A DNA stretch of 64,000 bases from assembly GCA_016718505.1 (NCBI GenBank), contig JADKDE010000002.1:124001-188000 (forward strand), in the 5' to 3' direction. Below are positions 18,463 through 28,431 of the stretch, piece by piece. The stretch is from Saprospiraceae bacterium. Lineage in GTDB: Bacteria > Bacteroidota > Bacteroidia > Chitinophagales > Saprospiraceae. Every line of letters begins with the position of its first letter. Positions within the stretch are counted from its first letter, which is position 1. The notes beneath the pieces are model-generated. The model had not been told where the DNA came from. It saw only the letters and a program-made list of their open reading frames with translations, and ran no database searches. A program made the translations under genes and the position numbers.

Positions 18463-18666
18463 CTATTTATTATTCAAATCTATAATCAGTTTATAAAAAA
18501 AGGCCCCTAGGAATAATAGGCATCCTGTTATGCCAAACCATGGAGTTTCTAGCGAAAACAATTTATCCAAAAGGTTCCCAAGAAAATATCCAATCACCAA
18601 AGCAGCTACCATTTGCATGGTCATCCCAGCATATTTTATATAGGCTTTGGTAGGATTGGTTTTCAT
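18463..18666 (-). CDS. AtpZ/AtpI family protein
   Basis: The 67-residue protein has two transmembrane helices (YAGMTMQMVAALVIGYFLG and GITGCLLFLGAFFYKLI) separated by a short loop, matching the AtpZ/AtpI family that assists F-type ATP synthase assembly or Mg2+ handling. Its start overlaps the bactofilin stop by 4 bp, so translation is probably coupled. No ATP synthase subunit gene is found in the window. Confidence 0.8.
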   Translation of the reverse strand: MKTNPTKAYIKYAGMTMQMVAALVIGYFLGNLLDKLFSLETPWFGITGCLLFLGAFFYKLIIDLNNK

Positions 18667-19142
18667 GATGTAGAGCTTGAAAGTACTTTCGGACCATCAT
18701 TTTTTATGATTCTCGCTTGATTCATAGAGCAAGTTACATTGAATTTTGCTCCATTGGCGATGGTCAAATTTTCTGTCGCCACGTCGCCATTGACGATGCC
18801 CGTTTCTTTTACCTCTAAAGTAGAAAAAATCTGGATTTTCCCGATGACCATACCTTCGATCACTGCATTTTCTGCTTTCATATCGCCATCAAAAACCCCC
18901 GAAGGACCCACGATGACTTTTGCTTTACATATAAGATTGCCCTTGAAGTGACCATCTATTCTGAAATCACTTTCGGCCGTTACATTACCTTCCAAAGTAG
19001 CACCCGCTACCAAACTATTCAAGCCATTGGGACTTGTCTTTTGGAGGCTGAATTTCCCATTGGTTGACACCTCTTCCTTTTTCTTTGATCCGAACATACT
19101 ATATCTTTTTTTTCTGAAGCCTAAATTTAGGTCATTCTCCAT
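18663..19142 (-). CDS. Bactofilin (polymer-forming cytoskeletal protein)
   Basis: The 159-residue protein has the bactofilin beta-helix core: LVAGATLEGNVTAESDFRIDGHFKGNLICKAKVIVGPSG... in successive short turns, ending TENLTIANGAKF, with disordered ends. Bactofilins polymerise without nucleotide and scaffold cell shape or envelope proteins. It heads a minus-strand operon with AtpZ and the 133-residue membrane protein, an order that in other Bacteroidota precedes atpB. It is divergent from the M14 peptidase gene. Confidence 0.9.
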   Translation of the reverse strand: MENDLNLGFRKKRYSMFGSKKKEEVSTNGKFSLQKTSPNGLNSLVAGATLEGNVTAESDFRIDGHFKGNLICKAKVIVGPSGVFDGDMKAENAVIEGMVIGKIQIFSTLEVKETGIVNGDVATENLTIANGAKFNVTCSMNQARIIKNDGPKVLSSSTS

Positions 19143-19360
19143 TAATATTAATAAAAATATCAGAAAAAATGCATTTCGCCCTTAAGAATTTTAACCAAAC
19201 ACGAATTCTGGTTCCCTATGAGTTAAAAGTTTCTGAAACTTTACCCTTTTTTAAAAAAGCTATAATCTTAATATCACTTTTATTTTTTATTTCAAAATTA
19301 AAAGACTTACCTTGGTTCATTATTTATAATATCCTTAATTTGTGTTCAATAATTTTTAAT

Positions 19361-21895
19361 ATGAATATTTCGTGGCGGATTCAAATATTGTTGGTATTTA
19401 ACTTTGCTGTCTTTAGTTTGTTACAGGCACAATCATTAAAATCTCCCTGGGAGTATTTTGATTACAATATAGGTACAAGATTTACTAGACATGACAAAGT
19501 CGAGGAGTATATAAAGTATGTTGCTGGTGTCCAGTCCAACTCCAAACTCACCAAGTACGGCGTGACTTATGAGGGCCGCCCTCTGTATGTGTTGGCCATT
19601 TCAAGCTTGTCCAACATTCAAAACCTTGAAAAACACAGAAAGAATAATATCCAAATAACCAAAGAGGGCAAAAACCATGATGTAAATGCTCCAGTAATCG
19701 TCTGGTTATCCTACAATGTCCACGGGAATGAAGCCGTTTCCACCGAAGCCGCATTGGAGACAATTTTCCAACTTTGTACCAGCAGTGATCCCAAAATAAG
19801 TCGATGGCTAGAGAATACCATCGTGATGATTGACCCTTGCTTGAATCCTGACGGGCGTGAGCGGTATGTACAGTTTTATACACAGACAGTGGGCAATACT
19901 CCAAACATTGAGAGCTTCTCAAGGGAGCACGATGAAGCGTGGCCATCAGGACGAACCAATCACTACCACTTTGACCTAAACAGAGATTGGGCTTGGCAAA
20001 CGCAAATGGAATCAAAAGCTCGAATAGCCGAATATAAAAAATGGATGCCACACGTGCACGTGGATTTTCATGAGATGGGAATCAATTCTCCTTACTATTT
20101 CGCTCCTGCCGCCGAACCCATGCACGAACAAATTACCAAGTTTCAAAGGGAATTGCAGACAGAAATCGGTCGAAACAATGCGGATCATTTTGACAAAATG
20201 GGATGGTTATATTTTACCAAACAAATTTTCGATTTATTTTATCCAAGCTATGGAGATACCTATCCTACATTCAACGGCAGCGTGGGGATGACTTATGAAC
20301 AAGGTGGTTCTGGTAGGGCTGGCCTATTTGTTTTGAACAATCTTCAGGATACACTAACTCTTAAGGACAGAATTGATCATCATGTATCCACTAGTATGGC
20401 TACCATCGAGACAAGTTCACAACAGCGTAAAAAAACCATTGCTGCATTTGAGAGTTATTTTAAATCTGCCCTAGAAGGTGAAACCTCACCCATTAAATAT
20501 TATTTAGTGAAAAATACAAACAAGTCCAAGGTTTCCAGCTTTCTCGATCTACTTACTGCCAATGGCATCCAGTTTGGTTTTTTATCCCAAGATTTATCCA
20601 ATATAAATGGCTACGGCTATTTGACACAAACCAATACATCGGTTAATGCAAAAATTGGCGATATCGTCATTCCTACTAGCCAGACTCAGTCACACCTATT
20701 GACAGTTTTGATGGAATCCAATCCCTACCTGAAAGATTCGCTGAGCTATGATTTGACGGCATGGTGTCTTCCATTGGCTTGGGGCTTGGATGCTTTCGCC
20801 CTAAAGGGATCTGTGCCAAAATACGAAAATGAAAGACCAAACGATCGCATGGAGCTTATACTTGACAAACCATTGGCATATTTATGCATTTGGGATAGCC
20901 ATCAAGACGCACAGTTCCTAGCAAAATTGCTACAAGAAGGGATCCGCGTTAGCTACAATGACGCCCCTCTTACCCTTGGAGGCAATGAGTTTCCAAGTGG
21001 GACCCTGATCCTGCATCGCGGACAAAACGCCCAATACAAAAAGGATTTTGATAAATTCATTGTGAGGACTGCTAAGGAGTTTGGCGTCAAGCTTTTCACA
21101 GCCATGTCAGGTCTGGTAGATAAAGGTCCAGATCTGGGCTCAGAACAGATTCACTTGATCAAAAAACCAATCGTTGCCTTGATATCTACGGAAGATGCAG
21201 ACCCCAATGCATTTGGTGAGGTATGGCATTATTTTGACCAGCAACTGGGTTATCCCCTGCATATCATCAACAAATCAGCTTTGGACCAACTCTGGACAAG
21301 CGATATCAATACTTTGATTCTTCCCGATGGTCAATATGGTTTTTTAAATGAAGAAAAAACAAAAGAAAAATTCAAGCAATGGATCCGCAAGGGCGGCAAA
21401 GTTATCGCCATGGAATCTACCTTGAACCTCCTTGAATCTATGAAAGATTTTGCCATTAAAGCCGCCACGCCCGACGAATCAGACTCCAAATCTATCGCGG
21501 AAGCTTCCTATCATACTGACCCATATTGTACTAGGATTAGGTCAGGCATTTCCAATGAGATCAGTGGAGCTATTTGCCAGGCCAATATCGATGATTCCCA
21601 TCCGCTTGGCTACGGCATGTCCAAAACCTATTTCACATTAAAAAAATCCAGCGCTTTGTACAAGCCGTTTGCTTCTGGTTGGAATGTCGGTGTACTCAAT
21701 AAAAGTAAACCTTTGGTAAGTGGTTTTGCAGGCTCAAAACTTATCCCCAAATTGGGCGAAACACTTTTGTTTGGTGTAGAGGATTTTGGTCAAGGCCATG
21801 TCGTATATATGGTTGATAATCCGCTATTTAGAGGTTTTTGGGAGAATGGTAAGATGATTTTTGGCAATGCCATTTTTATGGTGGGACAAGACTAA
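19361..21895 (+). CDS. Secreted M14 zinc carboxypeptidase
   Basis: I place the start at the ATG at 19361, because it begins a normal signal peptide (MNISWRIQILLVFNF ... LLQAQ). The frame is open for 64 more codons upstream (to 19169), but that stretch is AT-rich and non-homologous. The 844-residue protein has the peptidase M14 zinc ligands HGNE (after SYNV) and VDFHEMG, the DLNRDW substrate-binding arginine and the YEQGG catalytic glutamate. A long C-terminal part resembles a GATase-like domain (LILPDGQYGFL ... GKVIAMEST). It probably cleaves peptides outside the cytoplasm. The next gene, kdsB, starts 4 bp after its stop. Confidence 0.88.
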   Translation: MNISWRIQILLVFNFAVFSLLQAQSLKSPWEYFDYNIGTRFTRHDKVEEYIKYVAGVQSNSKLTKYGVTYEGRPLYVLAISSLSNIQNLEKHRKNNIQITKEGKNHDVNAPVIVWLSYNVHGNEAVSTEAALETIFQLCTSSDPKISRWLENTIVMIDPCLNPDGRERYVQFYTQTVGNTPNIESFSREHDEAWPSGRTNHYHFDLNRDWAWQTQMESKARIAEYKKWMPHVHVDFHEMGINSPYYFAPAAEPMHEQITKFQRELQTEIGRNNADHFDKMGWLYFTKQIFDLFYPSYGDTYPTFNGSVGMTYEQGGSGRAGLFVLNNLQDTLTLKDRIDHHVSTSMATIETSSQQRKKTIAAFESYFKSALEGETSPIKYYLVKNTNKSKVSSFLDLLTANGIQFGFLSQDLSNINGYGYLTQTNTSVNAKIGDIVIPTSQTQSHLLTVLMESNPYLKDSLSYDLTAWCLPLAWGLDAFALKGSVPKYENERPNDRMELILDKPLAYLCIWDSHQDAQFLAKLLQEGIRVSYNDAPLTLGGNEFPSGTLILHRGQNAQYKKDFDKFIVRTAKEFGVKLFTAMSGLVDKGPDLGSEQIHLIKKPIVALISTEDADPNAFGEVWHYFDQQLGYPLHIINKSALDQLWTSDINTLILPDGQYGFLNEEKTKEKFKQWIRKGGKVIAMESTLNLLESMKDFAIKAATPDESDSKSIAEASYHTDPYCTRIRSGISNEISGAICQANIDDSHPLGYGMSKTYFTLKKSSALYKPFASGWNVGVLNKSKPLVSGFAGSKLIPKLGETLLFGVEDFGQGHVVYMVDNPLFRGFWENGKMIFGNAIFMVGQD

Positions 21896-21899
21896 AATC

Positions 21900-22637
21900 A
21901 TGAAGATAGCCGCCATCATTCCAGCCAGATACCAATCGACCAGATTCCCAGGAAAACCTTTGGTTGAAATCAAGGGCGTTTCCATGATTCGAAGGGTTTA
22001 TGCTCAGGTAGTGCAGGCCTCTAGCATAGACCAAGTCATTGTGGCTACCGACGATAATCGGATATTTCAGCATTGTATCGATTTTCTAATTCCAGTCGTC
22101 ATGACCAGCCCCAATCATACCTGTGGCACGGATCGTATCGCCGAGGTGATTGAGAGTTTAAATGCCGAATTTGTTATCAATGTTCAAGGGGACGAGCCCT
22201 TTATCCAGCCCAGTCAGATAGATTTATTGGGCCAGTTTTTGCGTTCGAACAAAGACGCCAACATAGCCACACTTTTCAAAAACATCTCTAACGAAACCGA
22301 ACTTCACAATCCCAATTTGGTGAAAGTTCTGGTCAATAATCTGGGCCTTTGTACATATTTTTCTCGCTGCCCCTTGCCCTTCGTGAGGTCAGACCAGGGC
22401 CAGCCTTGGACGCAACATTTTTCCTATTTCAAGCACATTGGCATGTACGGATTTCACCGCGATACGCTGCTGGAGTTGGTACAGTTGTCGCCTAGCTCGT
22501 GGGAACAAGCAGAGTCCTTGGAGCAATTGCGATGGCTTCAAAATGGGTACAAAATACACGGAATTGAAACCCAAATCGAAACCTACGGCATTGATACACC
22601 CGAAGATTTGTTGCGCTTTAATGACATAAATGCTTGA
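21900..22637 (+). CDS. kdsB: 3-deoxy-manno-octulosonate cytidylyltransferase
   Basis: The product is a 245-residue enzyme that activates Kdo with CTP to CMP-Kdo for lipopolysaccharide inner core synthesis in the cytoplasm. Family motifs are present: IIPARYQSTRFPGKPL at the N-terminus, CGTDRIAE, NVQGDEPF, HIGMYGFH, and EQLRWL...GIDTPEDL at the C-terminus. The start is the ATG at 21900, 4 bp after the M14 peptidase stop. An ATG 39 bases earlier inside that gene would add a tail not seen in the family. Its presence shows that the organism makes Kdo-containing LPS. Confidence 0.95.
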   Translation: MKIAAIIPARYQSTRFPGKPLVEIKGVSMIRRVYAQVVQASSIDQVIVATDDNRIFQHCIDFLIPVVMTSPNHTCGTDRIAEVIESLNAEFVINVQGDEPFIQPSQIDLLGQFLRSNKDANIATLFKNISNETELHNPNLVKVLVNNLGLCTYFSRCPLPFVRSDQGQPWTQHFSYFKHIGMYGFHRDTLLELVQLSPSSWEQAESLEQLRWLQNGYKIHGIETQIETYGIDTPEDLLRFNDINA

Positions 22638-22649
22638 TTTTTATTTTTG

Positions 22650-22762
22650 GGTGTCACCCTCCCTTCGTCAGGATGACGAGATCGGGTCGGGCTCGCCACG
22701 ACTTCACTTCGTTTCGGTCTCTACGAGACGCTCCTTCGAAGCTCGTTTTGATCCCTGACACG
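22650..22762 (+). repeat. Family A structured intergenic element, copy A4
   Basis: Lies between kdsB and polA. The terminal stem is GTGTCA (22651-22656) with TGACAC (22756-22761), six perfect pairs different from other copies. Hairpin 1 is TCGTC/GACGA (22665-22679), followed by TCGGGTCGGGCT. Arm GTCTC/GAGAC has a three-base loop near 22717. Ends with ATCCCTGACAC. Confidence 0.75.
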
Positions 22763-22822
22763 CTGTGTTTACTTATTTTTTGCTAAATCCCATTTGGAAT
22801 CTCTTTTTTAAACTCAATATTC

Positions 22823-22830
22823 TACCTTTG
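22823..22830 (+). promoter_or_regulatory. -7 element for polA
   Basis: TACCTTTG fits TAnnTTTG and lies 36 bp before the polA ATG. A TTTG at 22793-22796 is 26 bp upstream, slightly longer than the usual spacing. Confidence 0.5.
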
Positions 22831-22866
22831 TAGCCATTATATTTGTCATTTCAATCCAAATAAACT

Positions 22867-25692
22867 ATGGAATCAACAGGCGAAAAAAATCTTTATTTAC
22901 TGGATGGTCATGCGTTGGTGTATAGGGCGCACTATTCTTTCATCTCCAGACCATTGATCAATAGCAAGGGTCAAAGCACGGGTGCCATTCAAGGATTTAT
23001 TCGATTTATTTGGGAGATCATCAACAACAAAGATCGAAAGGCAACCCACTTAGCGGTGTCTTTTGATTTGCCTGGGCCGACATTTAGACATAAGATGTAC
23101 GAACCATACAAGGCACACAGAGATGCACAGCCAGAAGATATTACCTTCGCCATCCCTAAGGCTTATGAAATCCTTTCAGCCATGAATATTCCAGTCATTG
23201 CTTTGGATGGTTTTGAAGCAGATGACGTCATTGGTACGATAGCCAAGAAGGCTGCTCGGAAGGGTTTTAACGTTTTTATGGTTACTCCAGACAAGGATTA
23301 CGGACAGTTGGTTGAGGATACGATATTCCACTATAAGCCAGGACGAGCAGGAGGCGATATCGAGATTCTAGGGGTTAAAGAAGTTTGCGAAAAATGGGGC
23401 ATCAAACGCATCGAGCAGGTAATTGATTTCCTAGGATTACAAGGAGATGCAGCGGATAATATTCCCGGCATTCCAGGTGTCGGAGAGAAAACAGCTGCGA
23501 ATTTGCTACAACAATACGATACCATAGAGGATATCATCGCCCACGCAGACCAACTCCCAGGAAAGTTGAAAGACAAGGTAAAGGACAACGCAGAACTAGG
23601 GCTTTTATCCAAGAAATTGGCGACCATCGATATCGATGCACCCATAGATTTTGAAGAGGAAAAATACCCCATCGAGGGCATTGACTACGAAAAGCTTTCT
23701 GTTATTTTTAAGGATTTAGAGTTTAGAACGCTTGCTACCGCCATCATAGGTAATAAAGTGAAGGCTTCACCTGTAGAAGAAGTCCAATTGGACCTTTTTG
23801 GTGAGCCAGTCAAGTCGGAAGAAAAGAAACCAACCTCAACCCCTAAGTTTGAGCTCCCGCAACACATTTCTGCTGAAAAAAACATTGAAAACACCACCCA
23901 CACATACCATTTAGTGAACAGTGAACAAGAGTATATTTCCCTTGCAAAATCACTCGCAGAAGCGTCTTATATCTGCCTAGATACAGAAACCACCAATATC
24001 GACGCCAATCTTGCAGATTTGGTAGGAATATCATTTAGTACTAAGTCGCAAGAAGCATATTACATCCCATTTCCGGAGGATCGCGAGGGCACATTGGCCA
24101 TTTTACAACATTTTAAACCCATATTGGAAAACCCTGCCATCGTCAAAATAGGACAAAACATCAAGTACGATGCCATCATCCTCAAGTGGTACGGCATAGG
24201 ACTCAAAGGTAGGTGGTTCGATACGATGATTGCTCACTATCTTTTGGAGCCAGATCTTAGGCACAATATGAATTATCTCTCCGAGACTTATCTACACTAC
24301 CAGCCTGTTTCTATTGAGAGCCTTATTGGAGCCAAAGGCAAAAATCAGGGCAATATGAGAGACGTTCCCCTAGAAAAGATAAAAGAATACGCAGCCGAGG
24401 ATGCCGACATTACTTTCCAATTGTTCGAGTATTTTAAGCCACAATTGCCCAAAGAAAATCTCCAAAAAATCTTTGATGACATAGAAGCTCCCTTGACTAA
24501 GGTTCTCGTCGATATGGAGTATGAAGGGATTAGAATTGACCCAAATATTTTACAGAATCAATCCAAAGAATTAGAGCAAAAAATAACTACCGTTGAAAAA
24601 GAAATATACCAACTCGCAGGAGCAAAGTTTAATATCAGTTCTCCGCGTCAAGTAGGTGAACTTCTTTTCGACCACATGAAAATTCCCTACAAAGGTGTAA
24701 AAACCAAAACGGGTCAATACGTTACCGATGAAGGAAAATTGGAAGAATTGGCGGCAGAAGTGCCTATCGTTGCCCATATCTTAGAGTATAGGATGTTGGC
24801 AAAACTCAAATCAACTTATGTCGATTCACTGCCTCTTTTGATCAATCCCAAAAGCCATAGAATACACAGCAGCTTCAATCAAGCTTTGGCTGCTACTGGA
24901 AGGCTTTCCTCTAACAACCCAAATCTTCAAAATATACCCATTAGGACACAAGAGGGCCGAAAAGTCCGAGAGGCTTTTGTCCCTAGAGATGATTCTCACA
25001 TTTTGTTGTCAGCGGATTATTCACAGATAGAGCTCAGATTGATCGCTGAAATCAGCAAGGATGCGGCTATGTTGGATGCTTTTATAAAAGGGTATGATAT
25101 TCACACAGCCACGGCGGCTCGTGTTTATAATGTTCCATTAGACCAAGTCACTTCCGACCAACGTAGAAATGCCAAAACGGTCAATTTCTCCATTACCTAT
25201 GGAGCTGGAGCTACCAACCTTTCTAAGCAATTGGGAATCAAACGGGCGGAAGCAAAGGAATTGATCGACCAGTATTTTATTCAGTACGCTGGCTTGAAAA
25301 AATACATGGACTCAACCGTCGAATTTGCTAGAAACCATGGATACGTAGAGACGCTTTTGGGTCGAAGGAGAATCCTCCGAGATATCGATTCTCGAAATGC
25401 ATTGGCTAGGGCAGGGGCAGAGAGAGTTGCTATCAATACGCCCATTCAAGGTACAGCAGCGGACTTGATAAAAATCGCCATGATCAATATCCATCGCAAA
25501 TTTGAAGAGAAAAAAATACAATCCAAGCTAGTCCTACAAGTGCACGATGAATTGATTTTTGATGTTCTTTCTACCGAACTCCAAAAGGTCATGACCATCG
25601 TGGAGCATGAAATGAAACACGCAATTCCAGGCTTAAAAGTTCCTATTGAAGTTGGTTTGGGCGTTGGTAAAAATTGGTTGGAAGCCCATTAA
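22867..25692 (+). CDS. polA: DNA polymerase I
   Basis: The 941-residue protein has all three PolA parts. The 5' nuclease (about 1-290) shows LDGHALVYRAHY, GFEADDVIGT and GVGEKTAANLL. The 3'-5' exonuclease (about 345-530) carries its first metal motif LDTETTNID and a later EDADITFQL, so proofreading residues appear intact. The polymerase domain (about 560-941) has LLSADYSQIELR (motif A), RRNAKTVNFSITYG (motif B) and QVHDELIFDV (motif C). It fills gaps in repair and removes RNA primers. It is single, behind its own promoter-like site, and convergent with the lamin-tail gene 38 bp on. Confidence 0.97.
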   Translation: MESTGEKNLYLLDGHALVYRAHYSFISRPLINSKGQSTGAIQGFIRFIWEIINNKDRKATHLAVSFDLPGPTFRHKMYEPYKAHRDAQPEDITFAIPKAYEILSAMNIPVIALDGFEADDVIGTIAKKAARKGFNVFMVTPDKDYGQLVEDTIFHYKPGRAGGDIEILGVKEVCEKWGIKRIEQVIDFLGLQGDAADNIPGIPGVGEKTAANLLQQYDTIEDIIAHADQLPGKLKDKVKDNAELGLLSKKLATIDIDAPIDFEEEKYPIEGIDYEKLSVIFKDLEFRTLATAIIGNKVKASPVEEVQLDLFGEPVKSEEKKPTSTPKFELPQHISAEKNIENTTHTYHLVNSEQEYISLAKSLAEASYICLDTETTNIDANLADLVGISFSTKSQEAYYIPFPEDREGTLAILQHFKPILENPAIVKIGQNIKYDAIILKWYGIGLKGRWFDTMIAHYLLEPDLRHNMNYLSETYLHYQPVSIESLIGAKGKNQGNMRDVPLEKIKEYAAEDADITFQLFEYFKPQLPKENLQKIFDDIEAPLTKVLVDMEYEGIRIDPNILQNQSKELEQKITTVEKEIYQLAGAKFNISSPRQVGELLFDHMKIPYKGVKTKTGQYVTDEGKLEELAAEVPIVAHILEYRMLAKLKSTYVDSLPLLINPKSHRIHSSFNQALAATGRLSSNNPNLQNIPIRTQEGRKVREAFVPRDDSHILLSADYSQIELRLIAEISKDAAMLDAFIKGYDIHTATAARVYNVPLDQVTSDQRRNAKTVNFSITYGAGATNLSKQLGIKRAEAKELIDQYFIQYAGLKKYMDSTVEFARNHGYVETLLGRRRILRDIDSRNALARAGAERVAINTPIQGTAADLIKIAMINIHRKFEEKKIQSKLVLQVHDELIFDVLSTELQKVMTIVEHEMKHAIPGLKVPIEVGLGVGKNWLEAH

Positions 25693-25730
25693 TTTTAGAT
25701 AAATATAATTTTGACTAAAAACAGTTAAAG

Positions 25731-28325
25731 TTACTGCTTCCCGTATCCGACGATACAGGTTTCTTTTTGTCTATTTATTTGTCCTGAAGAGGTAAAATAT
25801 TCTATTAGAAAAATATAAATACCCCCTCTAGCCTTAACGCCTTCTTCTAGCGTACCATCCCATACATATTGGCCGCTACTTCCCAACAGTTCACCAGTTA
25901 CCAATGTGCTTACGCGGCGTCCAGCGGCGTCATAGATATGAATATTACACTTGGTGTTTGGGTCCATGTCCTTATAATCTATCAATAAGAAATCCTTTAT
26001 GCCATCTTCATTGGGCGAAATGGATTTATCAGACAGGCTAAATTTGTTTCCTCCTGAAGCCCCAGCCGCTCTGAACTGGCTGTTTTGATAGGTTGGAGTC
26101 CCATATCCAACAGAGGATGCCGCCGAATGCCAATTATGCTCGGATTGGGTAGGAGCTGTAGGCGATATCCTTTCTAGACTAACCCCATTCTCATCTTTCA
26201 ACAAGGGATAATGCCAAGCATCTGTGTAGTTTACACTGTCTAGAATGATTGATTGTAAAAAAGTGGTCGTATAAAGTGTGATATTATCCCCTTTATCGTC
26301 CCAGGTCGGTAAATCAATTTGGTATAGAAATTCTGGATTTTTTACGGTGTATTGATTTTTTACTTGGGTGGGATTCTCTGTGAAAACAGCAAAATCACCT
26401 GGCAATATCAATTTTTTTATTTCAATTGATTTTATATCTTCCAACCCTGGCTGAACATTTCCAATATTCAACTTGCTCATGTCGATGATCTTGTTGGAAA
26501 TATTTAGAATTTCTACATAATCATAGCCTCCTGTTACAGGATTGGCCAATATTTCATTGATAATCAAATCTTTAGCTGCAGCCTCGGATGGCAATCCGAA
26601 CTTAATCTCCTGATTAGATTGATTTGCAGTTCCAACACAGTCTTTGAGGCTCACTTTTAGCGTTCCGACATAAACTTGATTGGGTGATAGTGATGAATTC
26701 AAAATTACAGAAGCCACTTTTTTCGTTGGATCCAAATTGATAGCTTGGATATCAAGCGGTGGATTAAAGTTTATATCTGAAATATTAAATCCAGCCAATG
26801 CTTTATCGAATACAATTTCCAAATTGGTCGCATCTATTGGAAATATACTCAGCGATTGAGGACCAATGGCGTTCGAAGTGTTCACATAGACAGAATTCTT
26901 CGTGCCAGGCGTACCACCACGTAAATCATTCGAAGCTGTCCAATTGACATCCCCCGTACACGGTGCATTTGGGTTTATCATTTCTAGAGACCAACCTCCT
27001 TCTTTTTTGGCAGTGCTTGGATACCAAGTATCCGAATAATTGACGATATGAATGGGTATGTCCAAATTATCGACCAACATGATTTCTTTGCCACTATTCG
27101 TCAAACTTAAAAAATCAGATATCGGCAGACAATAGCCAAAATTGCCAAGTAAAGCCCTTTTGTCAGCGGCACAAAGAATGATATACTCCCCTGGTTTCAT
27201 GATGTACGAAGGCATCGGGATATCTTTGCTGACGTCCTTAAGTCTTAGTTGGCTGAGATCTAGATTCTTGTTGGATCTATTCAATATCTCTACATATTCC
27301 GCATCTGGAAGACCTATCAAAGGCGTCGGATCGGCCATTATCTCGTTGATAACAATGTCAAATGGCAATGCAATTCCAATATTGACAAACGCAAATGACT
27401 TCGACTCACTGGTATTGCGATTCCCAGCCAAATCCCTCATATTGTTGACAGTCAACTGATAATTTTCTCCATCAACAAAATTATTAGCGAAGCTTAGAAC
27501 CACAGTTCTTAGATCTGGATTTAATACCGCATTGCTAGGATTTCCAATGCCTTTATCGACCGAATAGTTGCTCACATTATTAGCATCACTTTCTTGGATG
27601 CTCTCATTAAATATCAACCTCAGACTGTTGTTAGAAAGTGTAGATACACTCAAAAGGCTTGGCGGAGTGACATCTGGCTCCAATTTCCTGAGTTTTATAT
27701 TGTCAAAGTAAAATCTATTTTTGTTGGAAAGGGTATAATTGCAGTAAATTCCAAAATAACCATTCACCCCAAGATATGTGGCATCACTCACGCTGAATTC
27801 AAACGTATAATTCGTGCCTCCAGTATAGTCAGCGTATAATGTCCATTCAGCAGCAGCATTGCGTATGACCCGAACATTTGCGACCGCTGACGTACCTCCC
27901 ATGGTGCCCAATGTCGCTTTTTTGAGGAAAACCTTGGTCGCACCATCTTGTCGATATAGCGACAATGCGTCGTTTGAGCCCGTTTCTCCGACTTCCAAAA
28001 AATACCCCTGAGTATTCGTGAGATCGGTTCCTGCCGCTTGTAGATATATTCGTCCACCATTGGATGATGATGGTGAAAAATCATATTTCATGTAAAATTC
28101 CCAAACATTGCTGTCTCCAATCGCTACTTGGGTATATAACTTGGAAATACCTGCAGCGGCGGCATTTAGTTGCAATTCTTTGTTTGTATTGACGATAAAA
28201 TCAGCCGTATTTCCTTCCCATACAGGGTTGGCTGTAAAATTTCCATCTGAAAAATCTTCTACTACTTGCGCCATTCCTAAGTGGCACAAAAACAAAAGCC
28301 CAATTACTTGACAAATAATTTTCAT
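25731..28325 (-). CDS. Secreted lamin-tail domain protein with FlgD-like/T9SS C-terminus
   Basis: The 864-residue protein has a signal peptide (to LGMAQ) and an N-terminal beta-sandwich (about 20-210). An Ig-like segment (PPSLLSVSTLSNNSLRLIF) and two lamin-tail domains follow, each opening DIVINEIMADPTP.IGLPDAEYVEI or DLIINEILANPVTGGYDYVEI. The C-terminus (SISPNEDGIKDFLLIDY ... NIHIYDAAGRRVSTL ... GGIYIFLIEYF) is the FlgD-Ig-like form seen in T9SS exported proteins. Likely a cell-surface or released protein; ligand unknown. It is divergent from asd. Confidence 0.85.
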   Translation of the reverse strand: MKIICQVIGLLFLCHLGMAQVVEDFSDGNFTANPVWEGNTADFIVNTNKELQLNAAAAGISKLYTQVAIGDSNVWEFYMKYDFSPSSSNGGRIYLQAAGTDLTNTQGYFLEVGETGSNDALSLYRQDGATKVFLKKATLGTMGGTSAVANVRVIRNAAAEWTLYADYTGGTNYTFEFSVSDATYLGVNGYFGIYCNYTLSNKNRFYFDNIKLRKLEPDVTPPSLLSVSTLSNNSLRLIFNESIQESDANNVSNYSVDKGIGNPSNAVLNPDLRTVVLSFANNFVDGENYQLTVNNMRDLAGNRNTSESKSFAFVNIGIALPFDIVINEIMADPTPLIGLPDAEYVEILNRSNKNLDLSQLRLKDVSKDIPMPSYIMKPGEYIILCAADKRALLGNFGYCLPISDFLSLTNSGKEIMLVDNLDIPIHIVNYSDTWYPSTAKKEGGWSLEMINPNAPCTGDVNWTASNDLRGGTPGTKNSVYVNTSNAIGPQSLSIFPIDATNLEIVFDKALAGFNISDINFNPPLDIQAINLDPTKKVASVILNSSLSPNQVYVGTLKVSLKDCVGTANQSNQEIKFGLPSEAAAKDLIINEILANPVTGGYDYVEILNISNKIIDMSKLNIGNVQPGLEDIKSIEIKKLILPGDFAVFTENPTQVKNQYTVKNPEFLYQIDLPTWDDKGDNITLYTTTFLQSIILDSVNYTDAWHYPLLKDENGVSLERISPTAPTQSEHNWHSAASSVGYGTPTYQNSQFRAAGASGGNKFSLSDKSISPNEDGIKDFLLIDYKDMDPNTKCNIHIYDAAGRRVSTLVTGELLGSSGQYVWDGTLEEGVKARGGIYIFLIEYFTSSGQINRQKETCIVGYGKQ

Positions 28326-28342
28326 AGAACTTCAATGATTAA

Positions 28343-28350
28343 TACCTTTG
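28343..28350 (+). promoter_or_regulatory. -7 element for asd
   Basis: TACCTTTG fits TAnnTTTG, 81 bp before the asd ATG and just outside the divergent lamin-tail gene. No clear -33 motif. Confidence 0.45.
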
Positions 28351-28431
28351 TAAAAAATTTTACGTTTAGAAATTAAATGTACACAAGTATTTTCAAATTT
28401 TTCAATTAAATATTTTAAAAAAACACAAAAA

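Noticed and set aside
19169..19360. N-terminal extension of the M14 peptidase
   Set aside because: The 64 extra codons are AT-rich and precede an excellent signal peptide starting at 19361.
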